The notes beneath the pieces are model-generated. The model was not told where the DNA came from and made no database searches. It was given only the letters and a program-made list of their open reading frames with translations. 45,724 bases of DNA from Chloroflexota bacterium. Its GTDB lineage: Bacteria > Chloroflexota > Anaerolineae > UBA1429. Shown here piece after piece: positions 15,053-23,244 of the stretch. A program made the translations under genes and the position numbers. The stretch's first letter is position 1; each line of letters opens with the position of its first letter. The DNA lies in contig JAIOAW010000021.1 of assembly GCA_019873625.1 (NCBI GenBank), positions 1 through 45,724 of the forward strand, in the 5' to 3' direction.

Positions 15053-16582
15053 ATGCGTTCGTTAAAGATCCTTATGCTCCTCACGGTGGTCGTTCTGACG
15101 TTTGGCGCGGCCCTCACGGCGTGCACGCCCAAGGCTACGCCCACCCCTACGGCGGCGCCTACCGTCCAGGCCCAGGCGCCCACGCAGGCCCCGGCTCAGC
15201 CTACCCAAGCGCCCCAACCGACGCAGGCCCCGGCCCAGCCCACGCAGGCGCCCAAGCCTACCGAGCCGCCCAAGCCGACGCCCGTCAAGGTGGAGAACCC
15301 ACCCAAAACGGCCGAGCAGGTGGATGCCATCTCGCTCGAGGGGCGCAATGTCGTGGTAACCTACTGGCACAACCGCCCGCAGAAGGATCAGGAATTCCTT
15401 CAGGCGATGTTCGATGAGTTCAACAAGACAAACCCCTACGGCATCATCGCGCGGGCCGAGATCGCAGGCGCCTCGTATAACGACGTCTACAACAAGATCA
15501 ACGCGGCCATCCAGGCCGGCGTGGCGCCTTCGATGGCGGTGGCTTACCAGAACCAGGCCGCGCTCTATCGCTCGATGGGCGCCGTCATTGACCTGACGCC
15601 TTTCATCCAGAGCAAAAAGTACGGCCTGAGCGAGGCGGACCTCAAAGATTACTTCCAGACCTTCTTGGATAGCGACGCGAACCCGCAGTTCAAGGGCGAG
15701 CGCCTCGGCTTCCCCACCCAGCGGTCTATGGAAGTGATGTACTACAATGTGGATTGGCTCAACAAGTTGGGCTATACCGAGCCGCCTAAGGATTGGGCGA
15801 CCTTTGAGGAGATCGTCTGCAAGGCGGCCCAGGAGCCGGGCAAGTACGGTTGGGCCATTCGGCATGACGCCTCGAACTTTGCCTCGCAGGTCTTCTCGCG
15901 GGGTGGGCGCATCATCGCGGAGGATGGCTCGGCCTATGTGTTCAACAGCCAAGCCGGCGTGGATACCCTGGCGATGATGCAGCGCTTGGCCGCGAACAAG
16001 TGCGCCGTCGAAATCCCCGTCTCCGAGCGCTACGGCGAGCAGAACCGCTTCGGCAATGGAGACGTCCTGTTCGTCTTTGCCTCGTCCTCCGGTTTGCCCT
16101 ATTACCAGCAAGCCGCGGAAAAGGGCGGCAAGTTCAAGTGGGATATCGCCCTGCTCCCCTATACCGAAAAGCCGGCCGTCAACCTCTATGGCGCGAGCAT
16201 TTCGGTATTCAAGACCACGCCTGAGCAAGAACTGGCCGCGTGGCTCGTGATCAAGTGGTTGGGCGAGACGAACCAGACGGCGCGTTGGGCCACGCAGACG
16301 GGGTACCTCCCGGTGCGCCAGAGCGCCAAGGATATCGTCATCAGCAACTTTAAGGCGAACCCGGTGTGGGGGCCTGTGGCCGATTCCTACGCCAAGATGT
16401 TCGATTGGACGCAATACGCGATGATCGAGGCGCCCGTGGCCGGCTATGACCCAGTGCGTACGTTGATTGACAACGAACTGATCTCCGTGGTCATCACCGA
16501 CCCGAATGCCGACGTCAAAGCGCTGTTGGATAAGGCCGTCGAGAAGGCCAACCAAATCCTCAAAGAGAATGCGCCGCGCTGA
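15053..16582 (+). CDS. Sugar ABC transporter substrate-binding lipoprotein
   Basis: 509 residues. A lipoprotein signal peptide ends in the lipobox L-T-A-C24. Residues about 28-80 form a Pro/Ala/Gln/Thr repeat linker (QAPTQAPAQPTQ...), common in Chloroflexota lipoproteins. The rest is an extracellular solute-binding family 1/8 fold: VVVTYWHNRPQKDQEFLQAM, MEVMYYNVDWLNKLGYTEPP, then an aromatic-rich C-lobe. The ATG has AGGAGGG upstream. It is preceded by a 110-bp gap after the permeases, probably still within the operon, and is followed by a strong terminator. Confidence 0.93.
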   Translation: MRSLKILMLLTVVVLTFGAALTACTPKATPTPTAAPTVQAQAPTQAPAQPTQAPQPTQAPAQPTQAPKPTEPPKPTPVKVENPPKTAEQVDAISLEGRNVVVTYWHNRPQKDQEFLQAMFDEFNKTNPYGIIARAEIAGASYNDVYNKINAAIQAGVAPSMAVAYQNQAALYRSMGAVIDLTPFIQSKKYGLSEADLKDYFQTFLDSDANPQFKGERLGFPTQRSMEVMYYNVDWLNKLGYTEPPKDWATFEEIVCKAAQEPGKYGWAIRHDASNFASQVFSRGGRIIAEDGSAYVFNSQAGVDTLAMMQRLAANKCAVEIPVSERYGEQNRFGNGDVLFVFASSSGLPYYQQAAEKGGKFKWDIALLPYTEKPAVNLYGASISVFKTTPEQELAAWLVIKWLGETNQTARWATQTGYLPVRQSAKDIVISNFKANPVWGPVADSYAKMFDWTQYAMIEAPVAGYDPVRTLIDNELISVVITDPNADVKALLDKAVEKANQILKENAPR

Positions 16583-16602
16583 GCGGCCTGCGTTGTGAGG
16601 AG

Positions 16603-16643
16603 CGTGGGGGATGAGTATGTGACTCATCCCCCACGTTTTATTT
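16603..16643. terminator. Strong hairpin terminator shared by convergent genes
   Basis: CGTGGGGGATGAGT (16603-16616) pairs perfectly with 16622-16635 across a 5-base loop, followed by TTTTATTT on the plus strand. It ends the sugar ABC operon and lies 6 bp beyond the stop of the convergent phosphotriesterase-family gene. Confidence 0.92.
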
Positions 16644-16648
16644 AGGCG

Positions 16649-17566
16649 CTAGGCGATGGAGAGGGCGCGGCGGGGATTCTCTATGAGGAGTTGGCGAATC
16701 TCCTCCTCTCCCAAGCCGGCCCGCCGCAGGAGGGGCACGAACTCGGCCATCAGGTAGGTATAGGGGCGCACGGTGCCACCGAGGGGCTGGCCCGCCTCGT
16801 ACCACCCCGCATCGTGCGAGAGGAGGATTTGGCCTCCATAGCCGCGTTCCAGGGCATAGCGCACGAGGGTAAGGTGCCATTCGGCGGAATCGGCCTGGAG
16901 GCCATCGTACTCGAGCCACGCGCCACGGGCTGCCAGAGCCTCGTGATCGGCCAGGTTGCGGATGGCATTGGCGTGGACGATGACATAGCGGCCAGGGGCC
17001 ATACCGGCCCGCTCGATAATCTCTAGGCTCTCATAGGCCGCTTGTGCCTCGGCCGTGTGGCTGGCCACGAGAAGGCCGGTGGCGCGATGGGTTAGGGCGG
17101 CGGCTCGCACGATCCTCTGTTGCACGGGAATCAGGGCGCCGGGGTTGACGGCGATCTTGATGAACCCGGGGCGCACGCCCGTGCCCTCGATGCCTTCCTG
17201 CCACTCGGCTACCCAGTGCTCGGCGAGTTCCTCGGCCGGCGCCTCCAAGGCCCAGCGCGGCAGAAAGGGTTCCTTGTAAAAGCCCGTGTTCGTCAGGATG
17301 TGCAGGCCCGTCTTTTCAGAGAGGTGGCGAAGGAGAAGGGGGTCTCGCCCGATGTAGCGGGGGCTGCAATCCACAAAGGCCGTTATGCCCTGATCCACAA
17401 TGGCTTGTAGATAGGGGGTTATGCGCTCGGCCACCTCGGCGCGATCCCAGCGGTGGGGGCCGGTCTTTTCGGCGCCGATGAAATCGCAGAGGATGTGCTC
17501 ATGTATCAGGGTGAGGCCGAGTTCGGAGGGATGGATGCGCCCACGCACGGTTTGGATGAACGCCAT
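16649..17566 (-). CDS. Phosphotriesterase-family metal-dependent hydrolase
   Basis: 305 residues. All binuclear metal ligands of the PTE family are visible: H22-x-H24 (LIHEHILCD), the carboxylated lysine K137 (FIKIAVN), H170 (ASHTAEA), H198 (VIVHAN) and D252 (LSHDAGW). Family members include lactonases, phosphotriesterases and sugar-lactone hydrolases. A lactonase role beside a sugar transporter is plausible but not proven. AGGAGGG precedes the ATG. It lies 20 bp downstream of the membrane-protein gene on the same strand, so the two form one operon. It is convergent with the sugar ABC operon. Confidence 0.88.
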   Translation of the reverse strand: MAFIQTVRGRIHPSELGLTLIHEHILCDFIGAEKTGPHRWDRAEVAERITPYLQAIVDQGITAFVDCSPRYIGRDPLLLRHLSEKTGLHILTNTGFYKEPFLPRWALEAPAEELAEHWVAEWQEGIEGTGVRPGFIKIAVNPGALIPVQQRIVRAAALTHRATGLLVASHTAEAQAAYESLEIIERAGMAPGRYVIVHANAIRNLADHEALAARGAWLEYDGLQADSAEWHLTLVRYALERGYGGQILLSHDAGWYEAGQPLGGTVRPYTYLMAEFVPLLRRAGLGEEEIRQLLIENPRRALSIA

Positions 17567-17586
17567 GGCGATTCCCTCCTAGGCCC

Positions 17587-18246
17587 CTATTGCCCGCCCT
17601 GTGAACGGATGCGCTGAAAATAACGGTAGAGGAAAAAGAGGCCGAGCAGGATCATCACCCCCGGCCAGACGTAGCGCAAAACGGCAATCTCGCTCGCCAT
17701 AATGATCAGCCCCACCAGGCCGAGCACCCCAGCCGGCACCAAGGCCCAGGTGAGGCGTTTGCCCTCCTCCGTGGTGACGAACGAGACGCCCAAAAAGGTG
17801 GCCGCGATGCCCAAGAGGATGACCCATCCCACATCAAAGGGCGGCGAAAGCGCTTCGATGAGGACGAGCACCGCCACCGAGACCAACACGCCCCCTGGGA
17901 TGATGGCCCACCAGAGGTTGCGCTGGGTGAGATAGACCACCCAAAAACTGGCGCCGAGGGCGCCGAGAAAGAGCGGCACGCCGATCACCTCGCTGAGGGC
18001 GGGCGCGGCGTGGCCTGTGCCGATGAGCGCCGCCAGCCCAAGGAGCGATAGGCCGGGGATGATCGTCCACCACTGCGAACGGTTCGAGATGAATAACCCC
18101 GTGAACACGGCCCCGACGATGGCCGTGGCCGCCGCCCATACCATAGGGCCAATGTCGGCCACGATGCCGAGCGACTGCAGAAGGAATAGGGCGCCCACTA
18201 TGACGAGCGCTCCTCCCCAAATCAGCGTGGACATACCTTTCTTCAT
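17587..18246 (-). CDS. Polytopic membrane protein of unknown function
   Basis: 219 residues, with about seven hydrophobic segments from STLIWGGALVIVGALFLLQS to the C-terminal WPGVMILLGLFFLYRYFQRI. The layout, with repeated WW-I-IPG motifs (QWWTIIPGLSLLGLA, LWWAIIPGGVLVSVA) and a related WALVPAGVLGLVG, suggests internal duplication of a two-helix unit. No catalytic motif was recognised. The start at 18246 has GGGGAGATG upstream; an earlier in-frame start is less likely. It is first in a two-gene minus-strand operon. Confidence 0.75.
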   Translation of the reverse strand: MKKGMSTLIWGGALVIVGALFLLQSLGIVADIGPMVWAAATAIVGAVFTGLFISNRSQWWTIIPGLSLLGLAALIGTGHAAPALSEVIGVPLFLGALGASFWVVYLTQRNLWWAIIPGGVLVSVAVLVLIEALSPPFDVGWVILLGIAATFLGVSFVTTEEGKRLTWALVPAGVLGLVGLIIMASEIAVLRYVWPGVMILLGLFFLYRYFQRIRSQGGQ

Positions 18247-18306
18247 TTCATCTCCCCTTCTTCTCAAGGCGAGCTCCAGGCCCACCCAGGCAGTTCGAAC
18301 GCCCGC

Positions 18307-18335
18307 AGCATACCTGAAAGAGGCCGGGGGCGCAA
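18307..18335 (-). promoter_or_regulatory. Candidate minus-strand promoter of the membrane protein/PTE operon
   Basis: On the minus strand: TTGCGC (18335-18330), 17-bp spacer, TATGCT (18312-18307). It faces away from the plus-strand promoter at 18341, leaving 5 bp between the two -35 boxes. Confidence 0.5.
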
Positions 18336-18340
18336 GTGTT

Positions 18341-18369
18341 TTGACGCCACCCCCTGGGCGCGATATAGT
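18341..18369 (+). promoter_or_regulatory. Promoter of the 655-residue surface protein gene
   Basis: TTGACG at 18341-18346, 17-bp spacer, TATAGT at 18364-18369. Transcription would start near 18376, about 20 bases before the chosen ATG. Confidence 0.72.
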
Positions 18370-18396
18370 GGGCTGTGTTTGGGCAAAGAGGTGCGT

Positions 18397-20364
18397 ATGG
18401 CGCTGCGTAAAACGTGGCTATGGGGCCTTGTGGCGATGCTCTGGGTTGGCATCGCTTGGCTGGCATTCGGCCAGGCGGTGCGCGCCCAGGCGCCGACGCA
18501 GGCCCTGATAACCCAGCCTTTGGTGCCGGCGACCAGCCCCGGCTTTGTAGAGGTGAGCGCCGTGGTGGTCGAGGCAGGCCTGGCGTGCCCAGGGGGTTCC
18601 TGCCGCGTTGAGGTGACACAGGCCTATCACCTGCATAATCGCGACCGCGTCAAACCCGCCTCTTTGCGCGTGAAACTGGCGGCGCCCACCGCCGCAAAGG
18701 GCGAGGGCGCCTATCGGGCCACCTTCAAAGGGGCCTCCCTCGCGCCAGCGGGAGAGGCCTCGGCGTGGGAGGTGTCTCTAGGCCCCAACGAGCAAGGGGT
18801 GTTCAAAATCCTCTCGCAGCATGAGGCCGGGCCGAGCCTCTTTCTCGATTGGGCCTGGGATATGTCGGCCCTCGCGCCGTGGGGGCAGATCATCAGCGCC
18901 CGTGTGGTGTGGCGCCTCCCCGAGCATATGACCGACGATGCGTTCCTGGCCATCGAGCCGCCGGCGAACGCCTTCGATGGGCGCGCCCTGGAGTGGGAAT
19001 TTGAGGCGCTCAACGCACCGCCGCGCTTTCACCTCGCGATGCTCTCCCCGCCCGCCTGGGGGGATCTCCGCGCGTTGAGCGCCTCCGGAGATCATCTCAA
19101 CCTCGCCACGCGCTACCTGGCGCTCAAAGAGGAGGCGGATCGCCGCGGCCTCGCCTATCCCGATCCCTTTGAGAAGGTCCTCGCCGAATTGCAATCTGCC
19201 CTGGTGGAGGGGAAGGCCCCCGCCGAGGCGCATACCCTCCTCGCCGAACTCTACCGCCGCCGCGCCGAGGCGATGCCCGAACTCCGTCTGAACTATTTGG
19301 TGCTCGCTGCCCGCGAGTATGAGGCCCTGCGCGCCCTCCAGCCGGGCGACGCGGAGGCGGCCAGGCGCCTCAGCCAAACCCTTTTTGACGCGGCCCTCAC
19401 GGCGAGCGCCGAGGGCGACCCCGCCGGTGCCCTCGATTACATCCGCAAGGCCGAGGCAGTGGACGCCTTGGCCTTACCCCCCGCCGACGTGGAGCGGTTG
19501 ATGCTGAAATGGGCCGTCGAGTTGGCCCTGGCGGGGAAATCGCCACAGGCCCTGCGAGAGTTAGAGGGCGTCCTTTCGCCGGGGCTGCGCGAAAGCCTTT
19601 TTCGCTACGCGCCCCCCCTGGCCTTCGCCCTGACGGACGTCTCTTTGGCCCAGGGCGAGCGCCGGGTAACGTACCGCTTGGGGCTGTATGAACCCTCGGC
19701 GGATGATACCCGCCAACGCCTACAGCGTTTGGCCGCGCGCCTGCGAGAGGTTCCGAACGTCGCGGTGGAGATCGTGGCGCCCGCCGAAGGATCTACCCTG
19801 GAGATGACGCTTTATGCCCATTGGGAAGCGTTGGCCGATCTACAAGGGACGAGCGCGGCTATTGTGAAGGTTTGTAGCGTAGAGGAAGGGTTCCTTGCCA
19901 CGCTCATCGCTGCGCCGTGGCGCGCGGATGTGGCTCGCTACGATGTGCGCCACACAGCGTGGGCGAGCGAATGGCACTACGAGGAGCCGGTGGATTTGGC
20001 CGACGTCGCCGCGGCCTGGGAGGCCGAGGCCCTTTACAGCCACTGGCACCTCATCGAGGTGCGCAATGAAACGCCGCTCGATGAGCGGGCCGCGCTCGAA
20101 AAACAGTTGGCCCTGGTGGTGCTGGGCGACCAGGCCCACGTGTGGGATGGCCTCCCCACGGCGTGCGTATGGGCCTATCATGTGGCGGCGCCGGCCGGGG
20201 TACCGGCTGAGGGAACGTCTTGGTCCATCCCCTGGGGAGAGGCTAGGCACCTCGTGGGGGGGCGCCGCGTCATCCTTTGGGAGAGGGCCGCGCTCCTGGT
20301 GGGCCTTTCGGCCTGCGCCTTGGGGCTGGTCGGCATCGTGTGGGCCTTCCGGCGCCGCGCGTGA
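18397..20364 (+). CDS. Secreted, C-terminally membrane-anchored protein of unknown function
   Basis: 655 residues. It has an N-terminal signal peptide (WLWGLVAMLWVGIAWLAFG, likely cleavage after VRA). A beta-rich first third follows, with a Cys pair in ACPGGSC. The middle (about 230-400) is Ala/Leu/Glu-rich helical and TPR-like (HTLLAELYRRRAEAMPEL, AAREYEALRALQPGDAEAA). A mixed C-terminal part ends in one membrane helix (AALLVGLSACALGLVGIVWAF) and a short RRRA tail, so the bulk is outside the cell. The ATG at 18397 is preferred over TTG 18379 because AAAGAGG lies 6 bp upstream and the promoter leaves little room. I do not recognise the family. Confidence 0.75.
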   Translation: MALRKTWLWGLVAMLWVGIAWLAFGQAVRAQAPTQALITQPLVPATSPGFVEVSAVVVEAGLACPGGSCRVEVTQAYHLHNRDRVKPASLRVKLAAPTAAKGEGAYRATFKGASLAPAGEASAWEVSLGPNEQGVFKILSQHEAGPSLFLDWAWDMSALAPWGQIISARVVWRLPEHMTDDAFLAIEPPANAFDGRALEWEFEALNAPPRFHLAMLSPPAWGDLRALSASGDHLNLATRYLALKEEADRRGLAYPDPFEKVLAELQSALVEGKAPAEAHTLLAELYRRRAEAMPELRLNYLVLAAREYEALRALQPGDAEAARRLSQTLFDAALTASAEGDPAGALDYIRKAEAVDALALPPADVERLMLKWAVELALAGKSPQALRELEGVLSPGLRESLFRYAPPLAFALTDVSLAQGERRVTYRLGLYEPSADDTRQRLQRLAARLREVPNVAVEIVAPAEGSTLEMTLYAHWEALADLQGTSAAIVKVCSVEEGFLATLIAAPWRADVARYDVRHTAWASEWHYEEPVDLADVAAAWEAEALYSHWHLIEVRNETPLDERAALEKQLALVVLGDQAHVWDGLPTACVWAYHVAAPAGVPAEGTSWSIPWGEARHLVGGRRVILWERAALLVGLSACALGLVGIVWAFRRRA

Positions 20365-20499
20365 GATTTTTATCCCCGTTTTACGCCCAAGCCGCGAAAG
20401 TTCATCCCCGCTTTATGCAACGCATTGCCGAGTCGGCTACACTAAGGGCAAAGTGGAATCCATCCATCCGCCCTTCGTGAAACCAGCAGGAGGTGAACG

Positions 20500-20913
20500 A
20501 TGTATCGGGTAGCCCAACGGCATTGGCGGCGTATGCTGATCGTCCTTGCCCTCGTGGCGGCGCTCATCTTGCCCGTGACGGCGGGCGCCGGGTGGACGGT
20601 GTACCACGACCGCGAATATATCCCCCCTGCGACGACAGAGACCGAAGACCTTCAGGCTGGCCCGATTTATGTAACCATCCCGGCGGGCGCTCTGCCGCAG
20701 GGTGGCCTCTTGCGGGCCAAGGTCAAAGTGGCCGATGACGGCGCCTTCGAGGCCGTCTTTAGCCCCGGTGTGCAGTTTGCGACGAACATCGTCATTGACT
20801 TTGGCCCCGACGTGCACGTCGTCTATTACTGGGAAGATGGTGTGCCCATCCTCCAAGAATTGGTGGATGGCAAACTCGTTACGAATCACTTCTCCCGCTA
20901 CAGCGGTTGGTGA
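20500..20913 (+). CDS. Small secreted protein of unknown function
   Basis: 137 residues. It has a basic N-terminus and hydrophobic signal sequence (MLIVLALVAALILPVTAGAG), then about 105 residues of probable beta structure (AGPIYVTIPAGALPQGGLLR, FATNIVIDFGPDVHVVYYW). The IPAGALP segment resembles the strand motif of ZU5/ExbB-type surface folds, but this is only suggestive. A perfect AGGAGGTG ribosome-binding site precedes the ATG. A TACACT box at 20438-20443 could be its -10, but no convincing -35 is seen. A strong terminator follows, so it is likely a single transcript. Confidence 0.75.
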   Translation: MYRVAQRHWRRMLIVLALVAALILPVTAGAGWTVYHDREYIPPATTETEDLQAGPIYVTIPAGALPQGGLLRAKVKVADDGAFEAVFSPGVQFATNIVIDFGPDVHVVYYWEDGVPILQELVDGKLVTNHFSRYSGW

Positions 20914-20950
20914 ACCACCCTCTTGCTGGCCGTATCATCGGCGCGCCTCC

Positions 20951-20983
20951 GGCGAGGGCCTTTTGAAGGCCCTCGCCTTTTTT
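20951..20983 (+). terminator. Strong rho-independent terminator
   Basis: GGCGAGGGCCTT (20951-20962) pairs perfectly with AAGGCCCTCGCC (20966-20977) across a 3-base loop, followed by six T residues (20978-20983). Confidence 0.95.
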
Positions 20984-21004
20984 CACCCTTTTGAGTGGCC
21001 TTCT

Positions 21005-21033
21005 TTGACAAGCCTGGCGCCTTGCGCTACCCT
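21005..21033 (+). promoter_or_regulatory. Promoter of the esterase gene
   Basis: TTGACA at 21005-21010, 17-bp spacer, TACCCT at 21028-21033; 37 bp upstream of the start codon. Confidence 0.62.
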
Positions 21034-21070
21034 TGCCCCATCCGTAAAGGCCTGATAAAAGGGGGGCATT

Positions 21071-21829
21071 ATGGCAGAGGCGCAAAAGGCGGATCCTAGC
21101 CCGTTTGCCTTTGAGGGTGGGCCGATTGGGTGTTTGCTCTTGCGCGGTTTTTCGGGTTCGCCGGCAGAGATGCGCCCCTTGGGCGAGTTCCTTGCCACCC
21201 AGGGCCTCGCGGTGAGAGCGCCGCTCCTGCCGGGCCACGGCACCACGCCCGAGGACCTAAACCGCGTAACGTGGGAAGATTGGGCCTCGGCAGCGCAGGA
21301 AGCGCTGGAGGCGCTCAAGGCCGAGGCGCCGCATACCTTCATCGCGGGCTTGAGTATGGGGGCCATCTTGGCGTGCCATTTGGCCGAGCGCGAGGCGAGC
21401 CTCGCGGGGCTTATCCTCTACGCGCCGGCCTTTCAGGTGGCGAACCGCCTTTTCTGGCTCGCGCCCCTTCTGAAGGGGGTGATCCGCCAATTCCCCAAAG
21501 GGAAAGACACCGACCTCACCGACCCCGAGGCGCCTTCGCGGATCTGGGCGTATCCCACCTACCCCGTGCGGGGGGCCGCGGAATTCTTGGCGCTCCAGCG
21601 GGGGGTGCGCCGCAACTTGGGTGCCGTGCGCGTGCCTACCATCGCCTTTTACTCCTCGCGCGACGCGAACGTGCCCCTCTCGGCCACGCGCTTCCTCGAC
21701 CGCTTCGGCACGCCCGATAAGGAGATCGTCATCTTGCATAATTCGGGCCACTGTATGACGGTGGATAGCGAACGCGCCGCCATCTTTGCGCGGACGTGGG
21801 GGTTCATCCGCGCCCATAGCGGGATGTGA
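21071..21829 (+). CDS. Alpha/beta-hydrolase, carboxylesterase/monoacylglycerol lipase type
   Basis: 252 residues. The catalytic triad is visible as the nucleophile elbow G-L-S-M-G (IAGLSMGAIL), the acid in YSSRDANVPL and the histidine in NSGHCMTVD. The oxyanion region is RGFSGSPAEM and PGHGTTPEDL follows, a layout like the Geobacillus Est30 carboxylesterase. It probably hydrolyses short-chain esters in the cytoplasm; no signal peptide is present. It has its own promoter and is convergent with the MFS gene, 22 bp away. Confidence 0.88.
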   Translation: MAEAQKADPSPFAFEGGPIGCLLLRGFSGSPAEMRPLGEFLATQGLAVRAPLLPGHGTTPEDLNRVTWEDWASAAQEALEALKAEAPHTFIAGLSMGAILACHLAEREASLAGLILYAPAFQVANRLFWLAPLLKGVIRQFPKGKDTDLTDPEAPSRIWAYPTYPVRGAAEFLALQRGVRRNLGAVRVPTIAFYSSRDANVPLSATRFLDRFGTPDKEIVILHNSGHCMTVDSERAAIFARTWGFIRAHSGM

Positions 21830-21851
21830 AGCCGCAGTTCCCCCTTGGCTC

Positions 21852-23078
21852 TCAGGGTATTTTCCGCACGCTCGGTTTGAAGAGCCACACCGCGGCAAAG
21901 AGGGCTAGGGTGATGGCCCCCTGCAAGATGATGACCGGTTGGACGCCCCAACGGTCCGCCAAGGCGCCGGCGGGGAGGGTGCCTAAAGGGGTGAGGCCCC
22001 AGGTCATCATATACACGCTCAAAACGCGCCCGCGGAAGCGGTCCACGCAGTTCGCCTGCACCAGCGTTTGGTTGCTCACCATGCACGAGTTGTTCGCATA
22101 GCCCACGACGACGAGCGCCAAGAGCACCAAAACGAACTGGCGAGATAGCGCAAAGAGGATCAAAAAGGCGCCCATCATCACGCCGGCCGTGAGGAGCAAT
22201 TTCCCCTTGCCCTGATAATTCCCCAGGGCGGCCAGGCGCAGGGCGCTGATGAGCGAGCCGATGCCGGGCGCCGCCGAAAGGATGCCCAGGCCTCGCGCGT
22301 CGAAATTCAACACGTCTCGGGCGTATTTGGGCATAAGCGTGGAATAGGGCATCGCAAAGAGCACCCTCACCAGGGCCAGCCCCATAAGCGTCATAATGAC
22401 GGGCCGTTCCCACAAGTAGCGCACGCCTAGGCTAAGGTTCTGCCAGACGTTGTTGCGCGTCGTATCCGAGGCGCCCGTACGCGGCAGTTGCGAGATGGTG
22501 AAAAGCGCCCCGACATAGAGCGCGGCCATAAAATAATACACCGCCGCCACGCCGATATATTCGATGATGAACCCCGCCAGCGAGGCGGCCAAGATGCCCA
22601 TCAACCCCATACCCACGGAACTGAGCGAGACGGCATTCAAAAGGAGGTCTTTGCCTACGATATCGGACATAATGGCGTTTTGGGCGGGCATCATAAGGGC
22701 CATAAGGATGCCGGAGAGCAGCGCACTGGCGGCGATATGCCATACTCGGATGGCGCCCACGGAGATGAGGACGGCGAGCACCAAGGAGTTGACCACCATA
22801 GCGGCGCGCGTCCAAAAAAGGATTTTCTGCTTCTCAAAACGGTCAGAAAGGACGCCGCCGTACAGCGAAAGGACGAGCGTGGCGATGCTGCCCCCCGCGC
22901 CCACCCAGCCCAGCGCAAAGCCAGAACCGGTCAATTGATAAACGAGCCACCCTTGGGCGACGGTGTTCATCTGCATCGTGGCGGAGGCCGCCAGCCGGCC
23001 CCACCAAAACCAACGAAACGCCGGGTTACGAAACGATTCAAAGGCCGGCCAAGTCTTCCAAAAGCGCGAAAGTGCCAT
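21852..23078 (-). CDS. MFS transporter (EntS/MFS_3-type exporter)
   Basis: 408 residues with about twelve hydrophobic segments. The N-terminus FRNPAFRWFWWGRLAASATM and the loop GGVLSDRFEKQKILF (the MFS D-R motif between TM2 and TM3) match the MFS_3 exporter group; PAGALADRWGVQPVII repeats the motif in the second half. The group exports siderophores, macrolides or other small molecules; the substrate here is unknown. The ATG at 23078 is chosen over an upstream TTG because GGGGGAG lies just before it. It has a clear divergent promoter at 23125-23152. Confidence 0.9.
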   Translation of the reverse strand: MALSRFWKTWPAFESFRNPAFRWFWWGRLAASATMQMNTVAQGWLVYQLTGSGFALGWVGAGGSIATLVLSLYGGVLSDRFEKQKILFWTRAAMVVNSLVLAVLISVGAIRVWHIAASALLSGILMALMMPAQNAIMSDIVGKDLLLNAVSLSSVGMGLMGILAASLAGFIIEYIGVAAVYYFMAALYVGALFTISQLPRTGASDTTRNNVWQNLSLGVRYLWERPVIMTLMGLALVRVLFAMPYSTLMPKYARDVLNFDARGLGILSAAPGIGSLISALRLAALGNYQGKGKLLLTAGVMMGAFLILFALSRQFVLVLLALVVVGYANNSCMVSNQTLVQANCVDRFRGRVLSVYMMTWGLTPLGTLPAGALADRWGVQPVIILQGAITLALFAAVWLFKPSVRKIP

Positions 23079-23124
23079 CTCCCCCAATCATCTTCGGTAA
23101 TGCGCCACCGAGGGCATATCGCCC

Positions 23125-23152
23125 ATTATAAAAGGCCCAAGGGCCGCGTCAA
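23125..23152 (-). promoter_or_regulatory. Minus-strand promoter of the MFS gene
   Basis: On the minus strand: TTGACG (23152-23147), 16-bp spacer, TATAAT (23130-23125). Its -35 lies 14 bp from the -35 of the divergent promoter at 23167. Confidence 0.78.
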
Positions 23153-23166
23153 GCCCGTTCGTGCAG

Positions 23167-23195
23167 TTGACGAAGCCCTTGGGTGCGCCTACACT
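23167..23195 (+). promoter_or_regulatory. Promoter of the YbjN-like gene and probably the aldolase
   Basis: TTGACG at 23167-23172, 17-bp spacer, TACACT at 23190-23195. It rules out upstream in-frame starts before about 23200 and supports the GTG at 23245. Confidence 0.75.
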
Positions 23196-23244
23196 TGCGC
23201 CCGTTAGCGAGGATGTGCGAATCTCGGCGAACAGGAGGCGTGCC

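Noticed and set aside
15062-16627. Minus-strand open frame of 521 codons opposite the binding-protein gene
   Set aside because: It mirrors the Pro/Thr-rich lipoprotein gene and shows only Arg/Gly/Leu repeats derived from it.
20415-20443. Full promoter before the 137-residue secreted protein
   Set aside because: TACACT at 20438 is good, but no -35 box at 16-18 bp resembles TTGACG.
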